Shown one piece after another: positions 10,371-22,700 of a stretch of DNA of 64,000 nucleotides; the first letter of the stretch is position 1; the number at the start of each line of letters is the position of its first letter. The position numbers and the translations under genes are program-made. Below the pieces are notes generated by a model. That model did not search any database and was not told where the DNA came from. It worked only from the letters and a program-made list of their open reading frames with translations. The stretch is from Amyelois transitella (lineage: Eukaryota; Arthropoda; Insecta; Lepidoptera; Pyralidae). The stretch covers positions 1,897,501 through 1,961,500 of the forward strand of contig NC_083523.1 of NCBI RefSeq assembly GCF_032362555.1, in the 5' to 3' direction.

Positions 10371-11900
10371 ATGTCTGATAATTTAGCAAAAGTGTATAAA
10401 TCCAATAGAGGTGGATTAAAATTACATTATGAAGGATTCAGTTATTATAAAAACAAAGTGAACAATACTAAATTTTACTGGTGCTGTGATTCACGAAAAC
10501 ACTACATTTATAAATGTTGTGCAACATTAGTTACAGAAGTAAATAGTGCAAATGATATGATACATAATGTTTTAAAATGCAGTAATAAGCACAATCATGA
10601 GCCAAATCCACTTGATAAAGAAATCTCGGATTTTAGGCAAAAATTGAAAGAGGATGCAAGAACCGGATTAAAGGTATGCCAAATTTTGCAAAATAATCAA
10701 AGTGATTGCACTCCAGAATTTCTAGATCATTTACCTAGTCAATCAGCTCTTAAGCAGGTGATGTATAGAGCTAGATCAAAGGTCCCAAAAAAGAAAGAGC
10801 CCACTGATATTTTATTTGAAATAGATGAAAGTGAAATGCAAATAAATGGTCAATGTTTTGTCATCAAAGATCGGATTTACAATAATAATAAGCGAATTTT
10901 GTTACTGTCAACGAAAAACATGATGCAATTATTGCAACAAGCAGATTTTTGGGTCCTTGATGGTACATTTAAGATTGTGCCACACATATTTCAACAATTA
11001 TACACCATACATGGTAATTTATCAGTAACAGGAAATAAAACAAAAACGTTCCCTTTACTGTATTGTTTATGCACAAACAAAGATAAGAAAACATACGACA
11101 TGATATTTGAATTATTACAAGAATACGGAGTGGAAAATGATTTAGAATTTCATCCAAAAATATGTATTTTGGACTTCGAAAAGGCGGCAATCCAAAGTTT
11201 AAAATCTAATTTTGAGAATGTGATACTACATGGCTGCCACTTTCATCTCGGGCAAATATTATATCGGCAAGTTCAACAAAGGGGTTTAACACAAAGATAT
11301 GCAAGTGATATAAAGTTTAAAACAGATGTAAAATGTCTTTTGGCACTGAGTTTTTTGCCTCCGAACGAGATTCCTATATATTTTAATAAATTACTCGTCA
11401 GTTATAAAGGTAAATATATAACTACATTTTTTACGTCTCATTTTTATACTTTGCTATACATATAACATGGCAAGTTTTAATTTTTACTATTGTTTTTTTT
11501 TTCAGACGACGATGATATTATTTCTTTAGCCCATTGGTTTGAAGAAAATTATGTTAGTGGCACTTGCAGTGCCCCCGCAAGATATATTCCGGAATTTTGG
11601 AGCTGCGAGTTGATAAATACATTAAAATTGCCACGAACTCAAAATTCAGCGGAAGCTTGGCATCATCACATTAACCAAATAATAGATAAAAAATCTCCCG
11701 GATTTTATCACCTTATAAAAGAACTTATAAAAGAGACAATAATAAAGGAATCAGAGATAGAAAAGACGTTATGCGGATCACCGCCTGAAAAAAAAAGAAG
11801 AAAGTATATCATTAAAGATGAAAAATTGAAAAAAATAATAGAAATTAAAGAAAATCTTAATGAAATAAAATACTTGAAAGAAATTTCAAAAATAATTTGA
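10371..11900 (+). CDS. FLYWCH zinc-finger MULE-type transposase, two exons, intact
   Basis: Exon 1 is 10371-11409 and exon 2 is 11506-11900 (donor AAAG/GTAAAT, acceptor TTTTTTTTCAG), joined in phase 1 to give about 477 residues without a stop. The N-terminus carries a FLYWCH-type zinc finger (FYWCCDSRKHY, KCCATLVTE, KCSNKHNHEPN). The middle carries a MULE transposase domain with WVLDGTFKI and ICILDFEKAAIQS as the first two acidic positions, then HGCHFHLGQILYRQV. A third candidate acidic residue is in NSAEAWHHHIN, encoded by exon 2. The C-terminus is a basic coiled-coil-like tail. The first in-frame ATG was used as start. This is the most intact transposase gene here besides the Harbinger one; a domesticated host gene of MULE origin is possible but nothing requires it. 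Confidence 0.8.
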
Positions 11901-11914
11901 ATATTGTTATATAT

Positions 11915-12205
11915 TAATTCTGCATTTACACAATTACTGTTAATTAAATTGAAGTTATTTAAAATCTGTATAAATAATAATTTAGAAGAAGTTACCTCTA
12001 TTGTTAACACTTCTAGAAAATAAAGTTATTGTTACTTATATTATTGTTACTTAAATAAGTGTCATTTATTATAATATATTAATCCTGCATGTACGAAATT
12101 ACTGTTAATAAAATAGAAGTTATTGAAAATCTGTGTGAATAATAATTTGGAAGAAGTTATTTCTATCATTAATACTTCTAGAAAATAAAATTCTTGTTAC
12201 CAAAT
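11915..12205. repeat. Diverged tandem duplication downstream of the MULE gene
   Basis: A unit of about 150 bp (AATTACTGTTAAT ... AACACTTCTAGAAAATAAA) is present at 11930-12035 and again at 12088-12200 with scattered differences. It lies in the 3' flank of the transposase and may supply alternative polyadenylation signals (AATAAA in each copy). Confidence 0.7.
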
Positions 12206-12439
12206 AAATTTTCAAATAAAAATTACATACTTTGATTTTCGGTAGATAGTTTTTTTTTGAAGACGAAAAATATATTTATTGGATTTATATAAACAGAAAA
12301 TATGGTAAAGAACCCATTTGGCATTTAAAACTTCGTTGTACCGTTTTCGAACAAATAAAAATCGAAGAAAAACAAATCTAGTTTGTGATAGGTTACCAGA
12401 TGTAGCGACAGAAATCAGGTATGGCTTCAACGGAGATGT

Positions 12440-13267
12440 CATCTTTGTAACTGATTGGCATTGTGTTGCATAGCTTTACTTCTGAATGGTCTTGTTAAGT
12501 GCACTTGAATAGATTTATTTATCATTTTTGGTTTTTCTGTGATTTGTTCCAGCTCTTCCAAATTTTGTTGACCTGTAAACAATTAATGAAATGATTTAAT
12601 AATGCTATAAGCTATAAGAGATTGTAATATTTTTTATGTAATTTTGAATTAATCTAAAACCATCTCCTTAGCATGATAGCCAAGTTATAAGTAGGCACAT
12701 GTTTTAATGTATGTATAATACTCGTAAACCTTACTTATTTTTATGTTGTTGTATTTTATTGAAGCAATAAACTTAATAAATGTCATTAAAATAAAAGTTA
12801 AGAATCATCCAAATAAATTAGGTATAAAGGTAATATGTTATTGTTATCCTAGAGTCATAATTACATAAAGTAGGTACCTATTAAATAAGACAAACTACAT
12901 AACCAGATTGTTGTGTAGGTACTTAGGTTATTTTATAAGTTCAGATGTAGGTAGATGTTGCACGTCACTGAATACACCGGTCGTCGAACAAACCTTGTTT
13001 TATTTAGACGCCCCACAACACAGATGATGGGTAGGTACACATACCTGAACTTCCAGTTTCAATTTCATAAACATGTTCTGTAACCTTATTGCTTTTTTGT
13101 TTTTTGAGTATATAGGGTCGTTCTTCTGTATTCGATCGCTTCCTATCAGGTTGACATTCGAATTTACTGGGCATACAACCAGGTTTCATCCTAACTTGCG
13201 AAACATAACCCATTATTCTATATTGCATATAATTTTCAATGTCATTTGGCATCTGGAAGGAAAATAA
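12440..13267 (-). pseudogene. Orphan THAP-like exons
   Basis: Two minus-strand exons are joined by plausible splice sites. The upstream one (about 13253-13047) starts after a TTCCTTCCAG acceptor and encodes MPNDIENYMQYR and then VRMKPGCMPSKFECQPDRKR, which resembles the end of a THAP zinc finger (the family's conserved C-terminal Pro). It ends at a TCAG/GTATGT donor. The downstream one (about 12573-12440) encodes GQQNLEELEQITEKPK and ends at TGA/TAG. The exons join in phase 1. The zinc-coordinating N-terminal part of a THAP domain is not found upstream, so this is either a fragment or part of a gene whose first exon I cannot see. No catalytic domain is attached. Confidence 0.4.
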
Positions 13268-13379
13268 ATTGCCTTTTAAAATTGACAATAAGAGCGTCTT
13301 GTACGATTGAAATAAATAATTTCCTTCTCTTATTTCGATCGCTCCAATGAACACTACGCCAACTCGTAAATAATAGGTT

Positions 13380-14400
13380 TACAGGAGAGACGATTAAAAG
13401 AAAAAAGTTTATAAAATCTACATTAGTGCAATTACTGCTATGAAAATTTCTGTGTGAGTAAATTATGTAGTGTTACTTTAAACCCACATAAAAACTTTTT
13501 CTAAATCTTTTTGGTGTTTTAATTAGCCTCACTTAGCGGAATGTATTACGATAAATCATAATTTAGAATACGGTACACTCCGCTAATCCACAGTTGGCGT
13601 AATATATATGGGAATATAGTAACTGCAAAAACATTAACTTAATCAAATGCTAGTCAAAAGAATCTTAAGAATTACATTAACAACATGTTTTATAACTTAT
13701 TCTGTGTTTGATTACTGTTGCTCTTTAATAATAAGACGCTTATTTTTGAAATTACTGAATTTAGCGTTTTGTAAAATGTTAACCAAAAAAATATTCGGGC
13801 CTCATAAAAGCCGTTATCAACTATATAGCGTAATAAAACTTAAAACTGTAGACGTACTTAGCGTTTTGTTTTATTATAAAAATATATTTTATAAACGATA
13901 AACTATCATATTTTCTCCCAAATATCTCATCTTAATTTTAATTTTATAAGTTAGTATTAATGTATTGTAGCTATTTAAATTTAACAATAATGTGGTCAGA
14001 GTAGTAGCGGAAACATACCTTTAGGTTCATAATTAAAAGGTAATTATAAAATATTTTTATAAGACAAAGTATTTATTATTATGAAAAAAGGTTTATTCTT
14101 GTTGTACCTAACCTATAAAAAAGTAACAAATAATTACAGTAATTATATTGGATATTTATTAAAATATGTACCAAGTACCGAAATACTTTAATCAAAATTT
14201 AATAAAGAAAACAATATCGATTTTAGACAAACAAAGAAAAAAAAAGATAACAATCATGATTTCAATAAAAATAGAGATAAAAACAAATACTCAAGGGGCA
14301 CTGTTAGAATTTTCTGTGTCATTGTCGTTTATATTTTTAGTTTCCAAAGCAACTCCTGTTACAGGCAAATTTTTGTAGAAACTGTGATATTTTTGAGGTA
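13380..14400. other. AT-rich spacer without recognised gene
   Basis: Open frames at 13647-13901 and 14166-14378 are short, low-complexity and show no family motif. I see no repeat structure. Confidence 0.5.
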
Positions 14401-14411
14401 TAATGTTATTA

Positions 14412-15512
14412 TCACAAAAAATATACTAAGTCGTTGTACTTAGCTTTATTTATTTCAATAAAATTTCTATATACCTTCTGTGGCATCGGCTCAAAAAGGG
14501 ACTGTCTAGTACCTCTCGTTTTATAGCATTGAATCTGCTGACTCTCGATATCACTTAAGCTGTATTTATAAGACAAAATTCCTTCATTATCTGGAGATGC
14601 CATGATCTCCTTTATTTTATTCCAGGTTACCTTCTGATTACATACATTTTTAGCCCAAATCTTTGCAGCAATACTCTTTTTAAAATCTAAAATCATGTCT
14701 TGCTTGACCTCAATAACATTGTAAGGCTTACCATTTACTTTGGCCCATCGAACTAATGAATACCATTCATCTGTCGAATAAATCTCTTTTCCTTTGGCTG
14801 ATCTTTCGATCAGAGCATGTACTGAATCCCCTTCATTTTGGGTGTGTCCTTTTTCCATGAAGCGATGACATATTTTAACATTCTGTTTGCTTGCAGCCAA
14901 CAAAAACATATAAAAAACAATCCGGTTACGGTTTTGTCCTCCAGCAATATCGGACCATAAATAAATTTCAGTAACTCCTTTCGAAGTCAATTTAGACATA
15001 AAATCATAAAGACAACTAGCAACCTCATTTGGTCCTCTTTTTGCAGTTCGTTTATCCCACATATAACAAAATGCTTCTCTAGATGCCATGTATAGTATAC
15101 CATATACACCATATACAGTAAAGTTAAACACGCTTAGTTTTCGCTTGTAATAATAAATACTAATATATCCATGAGGAGCGGTCAGTACTTTCTGGAAATG
15201 AAAAACAATACATGCCCTTTTGTTGTCATTAATAGCCTTAACTTTATCTTCTAGTTTTAACTTTCGGGAATATTCTTTTTCTTTTTGATGGTAAGCATAT
15301 TTTTCTTTTAGCTCGTCAGTAACTTCAGATATATTCTTAAATTGATGGCAGACATCGCACTGATCTTTTTTGGAATTGTAACCTGATCTTCAAGTTATCG
15401 TTCACTATATCTTTGTATTGTCTTAAAGTGTTCAGTTTATTATTAAAGCCATTTTCTGCACACCATTCCGGATACATACCAAATATTTTTGAAAATGATA
15501 ATGATAGTCTAA
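14412..15512 (-). pseudogene. DUF7869-like transposon protein fragment
   Basis: The intact part (14412-15131 and upstream in the same frame to about 15370) carries IYLWSDIAGGQNRNRIVFY and, 30 residues on, FMEKGHTQNEGDSVHALIER. Insect and cnidarian repeats with this signature are usually annotated DUF7869. A frameshift near 15370 separates it from the upstream piece 15381-15510 (KIFGMYPEWCAENGFNN, LRLQFQKRSVRC), which matches the family's usual preceding block. The gene is cut at 15512 by a fold-back element. The C-terminus (PMPQKVYRNFIEINKAK) looks complete. Function is unknown to me; the spaced D, Q-x-R-N-R and G-H-x4-D residues suggest a nuclease-type core, which is inference. Confidence 0.65.
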
Positions 15513-16519
15513 GATCCGGCTGCAAAATCACTACGTTCATCGCGTAGTTAATCAAACTCACATTTTAACATACATTTATGAATAGGATAATACATAGATA
15601 ATAGGGTGCCAGTCAATAAGTGGCCGCAAGTAATTTTAATTAAATTAATGATAATTAATTTTCCAAAAAAAATTTCGTTCACTTGTTTTTTAAATAAAAT
15701 ATCATCCACATCATAGAAATGTATGTAAAGAATTCGATGGGTTCTCAACAGTGCAGCTAAATTATTCTTATATGCTTAACCTTCTTTTTGAGCTCGTTAT
15801 ACACAACGTTGTTGATATCATTTATTTATTGAACTTGAAAGTGTTATTACGTTGATAAAAGTAATATTAACATTTTAGAAAAATGAAAGTGTTTTTTGTG
15901 TAGTAAAACTCAAAATGTAACGAGCTCAAAAATAAGGTTAGCATATAAGAATAATTTAGCTGCACTGTTGAGAACCCTATCTATACGCGTGCGCAATGGC
16001 TTCAAATACTCGCACAGCTGGTACTCGCCATCCTTGTCTAACAAGTGGCGTTACGCGCTAACTCTCTTTCACTTTATCTCGGATACCTCGAGTTTTTAAC
16101 AGCTAGCAACCCTAATTTGCGGCCATTTATTCACAGGCAGCGATATATCATCATATAAAAAAAAAAATTAGCTTTAATTTGATATAAAAAACATGCGTGT
16201 ACGACATGAACGTATAAATAGACCAAAATATTACCTGTTTACACCTGGCTGCGTAGTAGTTGCGGCCGAGTGTGTAACGGCACCCATTGATTTTCGAATT
16301 CTTTACATACATTTCTATGATGTGGATGATATTTTATTTAAAAAACAAGTGAACGAATTTTTTTTTGGAAAATTAATTATCATTAATTTAATTAAAATTA
16401 CTTGCGGCCACTTATTGACTGGCACCCTATTATCTATGTATTATCCTATTCATAAATGTATGTTAAAATGTGAGTTTGATTAACTACGCGATGAACGTAG
16501 TGATTTTGCAGCCGGATCT
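15512..16519. mobile_element. Fold-back element with 229 bp inverted repeats
   Basis: The left arm 15512-15740 and right arm 16290-16519 are near-identical inverted copies beginning AGATCCGGCTGCAAAATCAC. No transposase is encoded; open frames of about 65 codons in each arm are mirror images of one another. A smaller fold-back unit sits just inside the left arm. The element interrupts the DUF7869-like gene. No target duplication could be fixed by eye. Confidence 0.85.
15739..15977. mobile_element. Inner nested fold-back element
   Basis: Arms of about 60 bp start GGGTTCTCAACAGTGCAGCT at 15739 and end in the complement at 15977. The arms extend to the GAGCTCGTTA region at about 15796 and 15918. 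There is no coding capacity. It lies directly against the inner edge of the larger arm. Confidence 0.8.
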
Positions 16520-16639
16520 CGTACTATGAGGGTCTAAATATTTAAATCTCGAATTTTTTCTATTATAATGTGATTCAACGGGTACAAAAGAGTTAACATG
16601 ATATATTACGCTTTGTTTCATTTCGTTAGTGAGGATTCG

Positions 16640-17400
16640 ATTGTGATTTTTATGGCGACCTCTACCATCAATAATTTTATCGAAATCTGTAGATGCATGT
16701 TTTTTTTGAGTAAGTTTTTCAAAAATTTATTAAATAAAACTATGCTTCGAAAATATTGTTTTTTATTCAATTTTAGACAATTCACAAGTGCACAACATAT
16801 GATTATACTATAGTCTAATTGGGGTATTAGAAAATGATCTTCACAGGCATGTGGCTTTAGAAAAGCAAATTCTCGAAGTCTTCTAATTATTCTTTCAATA
16901 TGGATTCCAAGACTTTCAATTTTCTTAGAACGTAGTACTTCGTCTTTTGAACTTTCCTTGGAGGAGCTAACACTAGGTGGTCTTATCAACTGAAAGTTTT
17001 TTTTTTGCCAACACTTCTTCAATGTGCTTGAAGCCTCTGTCAGCCATGATACAAGCTTTAGGTGGTAATACATCCATAAATACAGATCCTTCAAAGATTT
17101 TTAAATCAGAAGTTCCAAATCTATCTGAGACAAAGTTTATCACCCCGTCTGGTGTCAAGATATAAGATATCAAATATTTTATAGTGTTGCATTTCTTGTA
17201 AGAGGAATAGGTCAGAGATTGCTGTACTGCATCACTAGGAACTTCTATTTCTATTTCTAGGCAATCGATTATACAGTATGTTTTAGAAAAAGAATTTCTG
17301 AAGCTAATTGGTAAATTGGCAAGAACTGACTCTCGTGATGGCTTTATAATGAACTTTTTTAAGACTTCAGCCATTTTCCAATATATTCTTGAAAATATTC
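16640..17400 (-). pseudogene. ISL2EU-type DDE transposase fragment, copy C
   Basis: The minus strand encodes RIFSRIYWKMAEVLKKF at the start, then ISFRNSFSKTYCIIDCLEIEIEVPS, then CIMADRGFKHIEEVL and, after a frameshift at about 17000, LGIHIERIIRRLREFAFLKPHA. These are the same blocks as in copies A and B, so the family is the same although the sequence is diverged. Two reading frames overlap where the shift occurs (16973-17094). The N-terminal THAP region and any partner YqaJ gene are absent here. Confidence 0.8.
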
Positions 17401-17416
17401 TGCTTGCTGTAGTTTC

Positions 17417-18990
17417 ATGTACCTATATCAAAATCTTCTGCAAAGATGGAAAATGGTTCATTCAGTCGTAGCTTCTTTAACACTAAGCAAATATGAAAAA
17501 GATTGCATTAAACATGTTAAAAAAGATAAAGCGCAGGCTTACAGAATCGTAAAAAAACAGAAAGAAAAACTACAAAAAATGCAAAGAACAATTGATTAGT
17601 TGCGGAAAAAAATAGAGAGAAGCAGAAGACGTGAAGAAAGAGCATCTCAGAAGACAGCTGATACACCTACTCGCAAAGTTGATGAATTGACAAGAGAATG
17701 TTTTGTTACTCCGGAAGTTCGTAAACATCTACTATTTGGCGAGGTTTTGACATCTCAACTAAAAGACACCGTTCATAAATTACCAAAAATTCTAAACAGC
17801 GAGAGGATTTTCATAAATGCGTCAGTGGCTACCGTATCAAAAAACATCGTTTAACTAATATGACCAAACAATTTCTCCGCAAAAATAAAAATAATGACAA
17901 TATATTAATATCTAACCGGAAGCATCCAATATTTTTAATTACTAATCAGATTCGTGAAGAAATTCATAAGTTTTTTGAGCGAGTGGATGGAGCGATTTGG
18001 ATTGTGTGGTGATTGTAAAGAGATCAAAATGGAATCGGAGAGCAATGAAGATACCGTTCAATATTTTCAGTGGCAATCGCATCATAAAAAGAGATAAAAA
18101 AACGGTGAAACTTACTAAAAAAGTTACTGTTAGTAGCACAGTGAATGATTTGAAAATGTCTCTAGCTGCGGATATTTCTTTAATGAAAAAACATGTTTAT
18201 GGAATTATCGAAAATTTGAAGGTCAAAAGAGAACTGAAAGATAATTTAAAAGAAACAGAGCTAATGATTCAAATTGATTTCGCTGAAAACTATATGACAA
18301 AATACGGGAAAGAGATTCAATCTACTAGATTCGGAGCTTCAAAAGGTCAAATATCAATCCATACAGGTGTTCTATATGCCAAAAAAAGATACGTCTCTAG
18401 AAACTGTTTCATTTGCTACGGTTAGTGATAATTTGGACCATCAGGCTCATGCTGTGTGGGGTCACCTCAAATCATCGTTAAAGAAAATATTAAGTGCCAG
18501 GGCTCACGTAAATACCCTTCACGTCTTTTCAGACCGACCCACATCTCAGTATCGAAACCGTACTAATATTTACTTATGGATTAAAACCTTAATAGACCAA
18601 TTTCCGCAAATAACTGTTTCAACGTTGACACTCAGTGAACCAGGTCATGGAAAGGGGCCTATGGATGGTGTAGGAGAAGTTTTTAAAAAAATGCTGATGT
18701 CCAAGTATTACGAGGAAACGATATCAACACAGCTGCAGATTTCGTCCGTTTACTAACAAATTCAACTGTTTTACTCCATGAAGTCACCAACGATGATATA
18801 GTTGCAATCAAAAACATAATACCTGAAAAGATAGACGCGATCCCCGGAATCATGAATGTAACTAAGATAGTCTGGCAGAATGATTCTGATGTCTCAATAC
18901 TACTGTATCAATTTTCGAAATTGTTGCGAGAAATTAAATTGCAGGCATTTTCAGTCGAAGATAGAAAAGGAAGTCCAGCGCCATCAGAAA
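17417..18990 (+). pseudogene. Cryptic transposon gene with HGKGPMDG motif
   Basis: The reading is spread over several frames. It begins with a basic coiled coil (SKYEKDCIKHVKKDKAQAYR, 17475-17640), continues through EVRKHLLFGEVLTSQLKD and QIREEIHKFFERVDGAIW, and then LMIQIDFAENYMTKYGKEIQ. Its most distinctive part, 18400-18740, has VFSDRPTSQYRNRTNIYLW and, about 30 residues later, GHGKGPMDGVGEVFKKM. The end is at about 18980. Frame changes at about 17600, 17850, 18000 and 18400 and several stops make it a pseudogene. I do not recognise a named family; the spacing of S-D-x4-Q-x-R-N-R and G-H-x4-D parallels the DUF7869-like gene at 14412-15512. Confidence 0.55.
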
Positions 18991-19507
18991 TGATAGATTT
19001 AGACATAGAAATTAATCCAGAGCTGAATCCTCTTCATGTCAATAGAGAAAGTATTTACAAAGCCGATTACGGGTCAGATCTTAGAGTGTTGAAATATTTG
19101 TATCTAACTAGAAATTTCAAATTAAAGTATTACAAAAACAATGATGCTGATATATTAGATTGTTTTGTTGATTCAGATTGGGCAAGATACATAATTGATA
19201 GAAAATCTACCACTGGTTATGTTATAAGATTTTATGGAAATGTTATCATGTGGCAATCTAAGAAACAGAATTGTATAACAAAATCCTCAACTTTTGCTGA
19301 GTATATAGCTCTTTCTGAAGCTGTTACAGAGATATATTTTTTGATATGTTTGGTAAATGAAATATTCACAAAAATTTGTAAACCTATAAAAATATATGAA
19401 GATAACTCTGGAGCTGTAGCTATAGCTAAATATGGAAATTTTACTAAAAATTCTAAACATATAGAGGTACAATATCATTTTATTCATGAAAGTGTAAAAG
19501 ATAATAT

Positions 19508-19781
19508 TGATGGCGCTTGGGTCTTGAAATGAATGATTCCTTTGGTTCAAATGCCTGTGTAATTCCGTTTATTTCTTTTGATGACAATATTTTTGCGAAA
19601 TGAGGTTATGGCGAGCACAAGATCTAGCGTGATTTTTGTGAATTAAGGAAACGGATATAAATGCAATAGACAACCGCCGCGTTGTCGTTCAGAAACTAAT
19701 TTTACAAAGTTAAACATTGTCTATGAAATGGTGTAAAAATATTAAATTAATATTCTTTATTTATGTATATATGCTCCAACA
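19508..19781 (-). repeat. BEL 3' LTR
   Basis: This LTR is downstream in the element's orientation. On the minus strand it starts TGTTGGAGCATATATACATA and contains an AATAAA signal near its start. The pol stop codon (19747-19749) lies inside it. Confidence 0.95.
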
Positions 19782-22700
19782 TGCCCCCGGCCTTGGAAGC
19801 TCGTGCTTTCAATGTGTTCTCTGCTACTCGAGCAAAGGACATATCTTGCTGTACCGATCGTTTGACAATGCCCGTCGAAGTCCGTATGTCTGCCACTCTT
19901 GCAACGCCATCCTTTCCTGGGAAGATGTCGATGATTCGTCCAAGATGCCACTTCAAAGGCGGCAAATTATCATCCTTGATAACGACGAGCATTCCGGGCT
20001 TCAACGGAGTATCATCCTTTGTTCTCTTGGTCCTTGCTTGTAGTTCAGAAACATATTCTTTAGCCCATCTGGACCAGAAATGCTGGCGAATCTGTTCCAC
20101 ACGTTGATAGCGAGTAAGACGATTCGTCGAAATTTCAGTCACGTCTTCACAAGCAGGCGCAGTAAGTGGACGGCCAAGCAAAAAGTGAGCTGGGCTCAAA
20201 GGAGTGAAGTCTTGCGGATCTGTGGACATAGGACTAAGGGGACGGGAATTCAAAACGGCTTCAATCTGAACCAAAACCGTGCTAAACTCCTCAAAGGTTA
20301 AGTGTGCATTTCCTACGACACGTCGTAAATGATACTTACAGGATTTCACTCCAGCCTCCCACAAACCACCAAAATTAGGAGAATATGGAGGAAGAAAAGT
20401 AAACTTGATATTTTGACTTATTGCGTAATCTATTATCTCCGATGAGCAATTATTTATAAACTTTTTAAATTCATTCATAAGCCCAACAAAATTTCTACCG
20501 TTGTCGGAGAATATTTCTAAAGGTTTGCCACGTCTGGATATAAATCTTTTTAATGCAAGTAAATACCCTTCAGTGGACAAGTCACTGACTAGCTCCAAGT
20601 GAATGGCACGAGTCACGAAACAAATAAAAATACAAATATAACATTTTGTAGTCCTCGAACCTTTACCCCTACGATTTAGCATGAGCATTGGCCCGGCGTA
20701 ATCGACACCACAACGCATAAAAGGAAAAGTAGCGTCCAAACGTTCCATTGGTAAATTCCCCATTAAAGGAGTTGGAGTTTTTCCCCTTAACCGCTTGCAA
20801 ACAATACAATTATGTACCACTTTCCTAGCAAGATTCCTACCACTAATAGGCCACCAGGTCTCTCGCAAATTGTATAAAAGCGCTTGTGGAGCTGCATGTA
20901 ACAAACGGGTGTGCTCATACCGAAATAGCAAAGTAGCAAAAGGATGGCTACCAGATATGAGTATTGGATGTTTTTTATCCAACGAGAAAATTTGTGAATT
21001 GGAAATACGACCACCTACACGTATTAATTTATTGTGATCAATAAATAAACTTAGCTTTGCTAAATTGTGTTTATGTCCTAAACAATTATTTTTAGTAAGC
21101 GACATGTATTCAACTGGAAAAGATTCCAATTGAGACAGCCTAGCTAAAGTTATATCAGACTCTCTCAATTCATCGACACATAGGACGCCTGATCGCGGGT
21201 TATTAGTATTGCGTGAATTATAAATAAACCGATTTACGTATGCGACAGCGCGTCTCATGCGATTAAATTGAGAAAATCTATAGAAGGGAAACAAGGAAGA
21301 CTCGGAAACTTTATCAGGCACAGCAGAAAGCGTCACGCCCGATTTTAACTCTGGTAACTCATCAGGCAAACCATTTATAAATGAAGGCACCAGATCGCAT
21401 CTAAAATCGGGCTGGCGAAGATAGGCCGGGCCTTCCCACCATAACGTAGAAGTTGAGAGATCTTCTAGCGACATACCGCGGGACACTAAATCAGCTGGAT
21501 TATTTTTTCCACTTACATGACGCCAAGGAAGTTCCCTCGTCAACTCATGTATTTCTGATGTCCTATTTTGTACAAAAGTTTTTTGTAAGTTAGGTGGCAT
21601 GTGTAACCAGCCTAGTACAATTGTTGAGTCAGTCCAAAACATAATATTTTTAAATTGTAAATGAAGTGCCTTATTCACTTTGTCGTATAGCCTTGCACCT
21701 AATAAAGCTCCGCATAATTCTAGCCGCGGAATACTAACGGGCTTCAAAGGAGCAACCTTGCTTTTTGAGCACAACAGTCTCACCAATGAATTATTGTCAC
21801 TGCTGACTGAGCGTACGTAAATACAAGCGCCGTACGCTACTTGCGATGCATCGGTAAAAATGTGTAACTCCGAATGTGTAGCAGTAGTGTTAATAACATG
21901 ACGAGGCACACGAATGGTGTTAAGTTCCGATAGGGCGTTCGCAAACTTAGTCCATGTAAGTAGAACATCGCTTGGCACCACATCGTCCCAACCTAATTGC
22001 AATAACCAAAGTCGCTGTAATAATATTTTCACTATTATTATAATTGGACTAACTAAACCAAGGGGGTCAAAAATTTGAGATATGTGTGATAAAATACTAC
22101 GTTTTGTTATCTTGTTAGTGTCACTCTTAAATTGCGTATTAAAATAAAATTCATCACTAGTGTTGTACCATCCTAAACCCAAAGTCTTGCACTGAACAGT
22201 ATCACCTAATGTTAACTCCTTACCTGCGCTGAACGGACCTGATGACTGATCACATTGAAAGTTAAATGTCCATTTTCTCAATGGAAAACAACCGGACTGT
22301 AAACACTTTGAAGTCTTGTTACAAAATGATAATAATTCATGTTTATCATCCCAACCTGTGATCATATCATCAACGTAAAAGTCCTCAGAGATGATTCTCT
22401 TTACATCAGGGTCAGTACACTCAAGTGCCAGCTGTTTGAGGCATCTAACAGCAAGATAGGGTGACGCTGCCATGCCGTAGGTCACGGTGTTGAGCTGGTA
22501 CATACTTAAAGGCTCAGAAGGATTATCCCGCCAGACAATCAGTTGCATGTCGCGTTGTGACTCATGTAATAGGCACTGCCTGTACATTTTTTGTATGTCT
22601 GCACACGCAGTAAACCTATATCGTCTAAACCGCAATAAAATATCAAATAGTTCACTTTGTAGTGGCGGCCCGACAAGCTGAATGTCATTTAAGGATACTC

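Larger units (their letters stand above)
10087..12397 (+). mobile_element. Autonomous MULE-like element, left end unclear
   Basis: This region holds the FLYWCH/MULE transposase and ends on the right with the terminal sequence shared with 9080-9100 and 10065-10086. Its own left terminus was not found. Either the element begins at 9079 and contains a duplicated right end, or two relatives lie side by side. From 10087 to 10370 I see no gene. Confidence 0.45.

Noticed and set aside
13647-14378. Small plus-strand frames between the THAP-like and DUF7869-like genes
   Set aside because: Low-complexity, no motif, no start context or splice support.
15548-16483. Two similar open frames of about 65 and 96 codons on opposite strands
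   Set aside because: They are mirror images in the arms of the fold-back element; no family motif and no reason to be coding.
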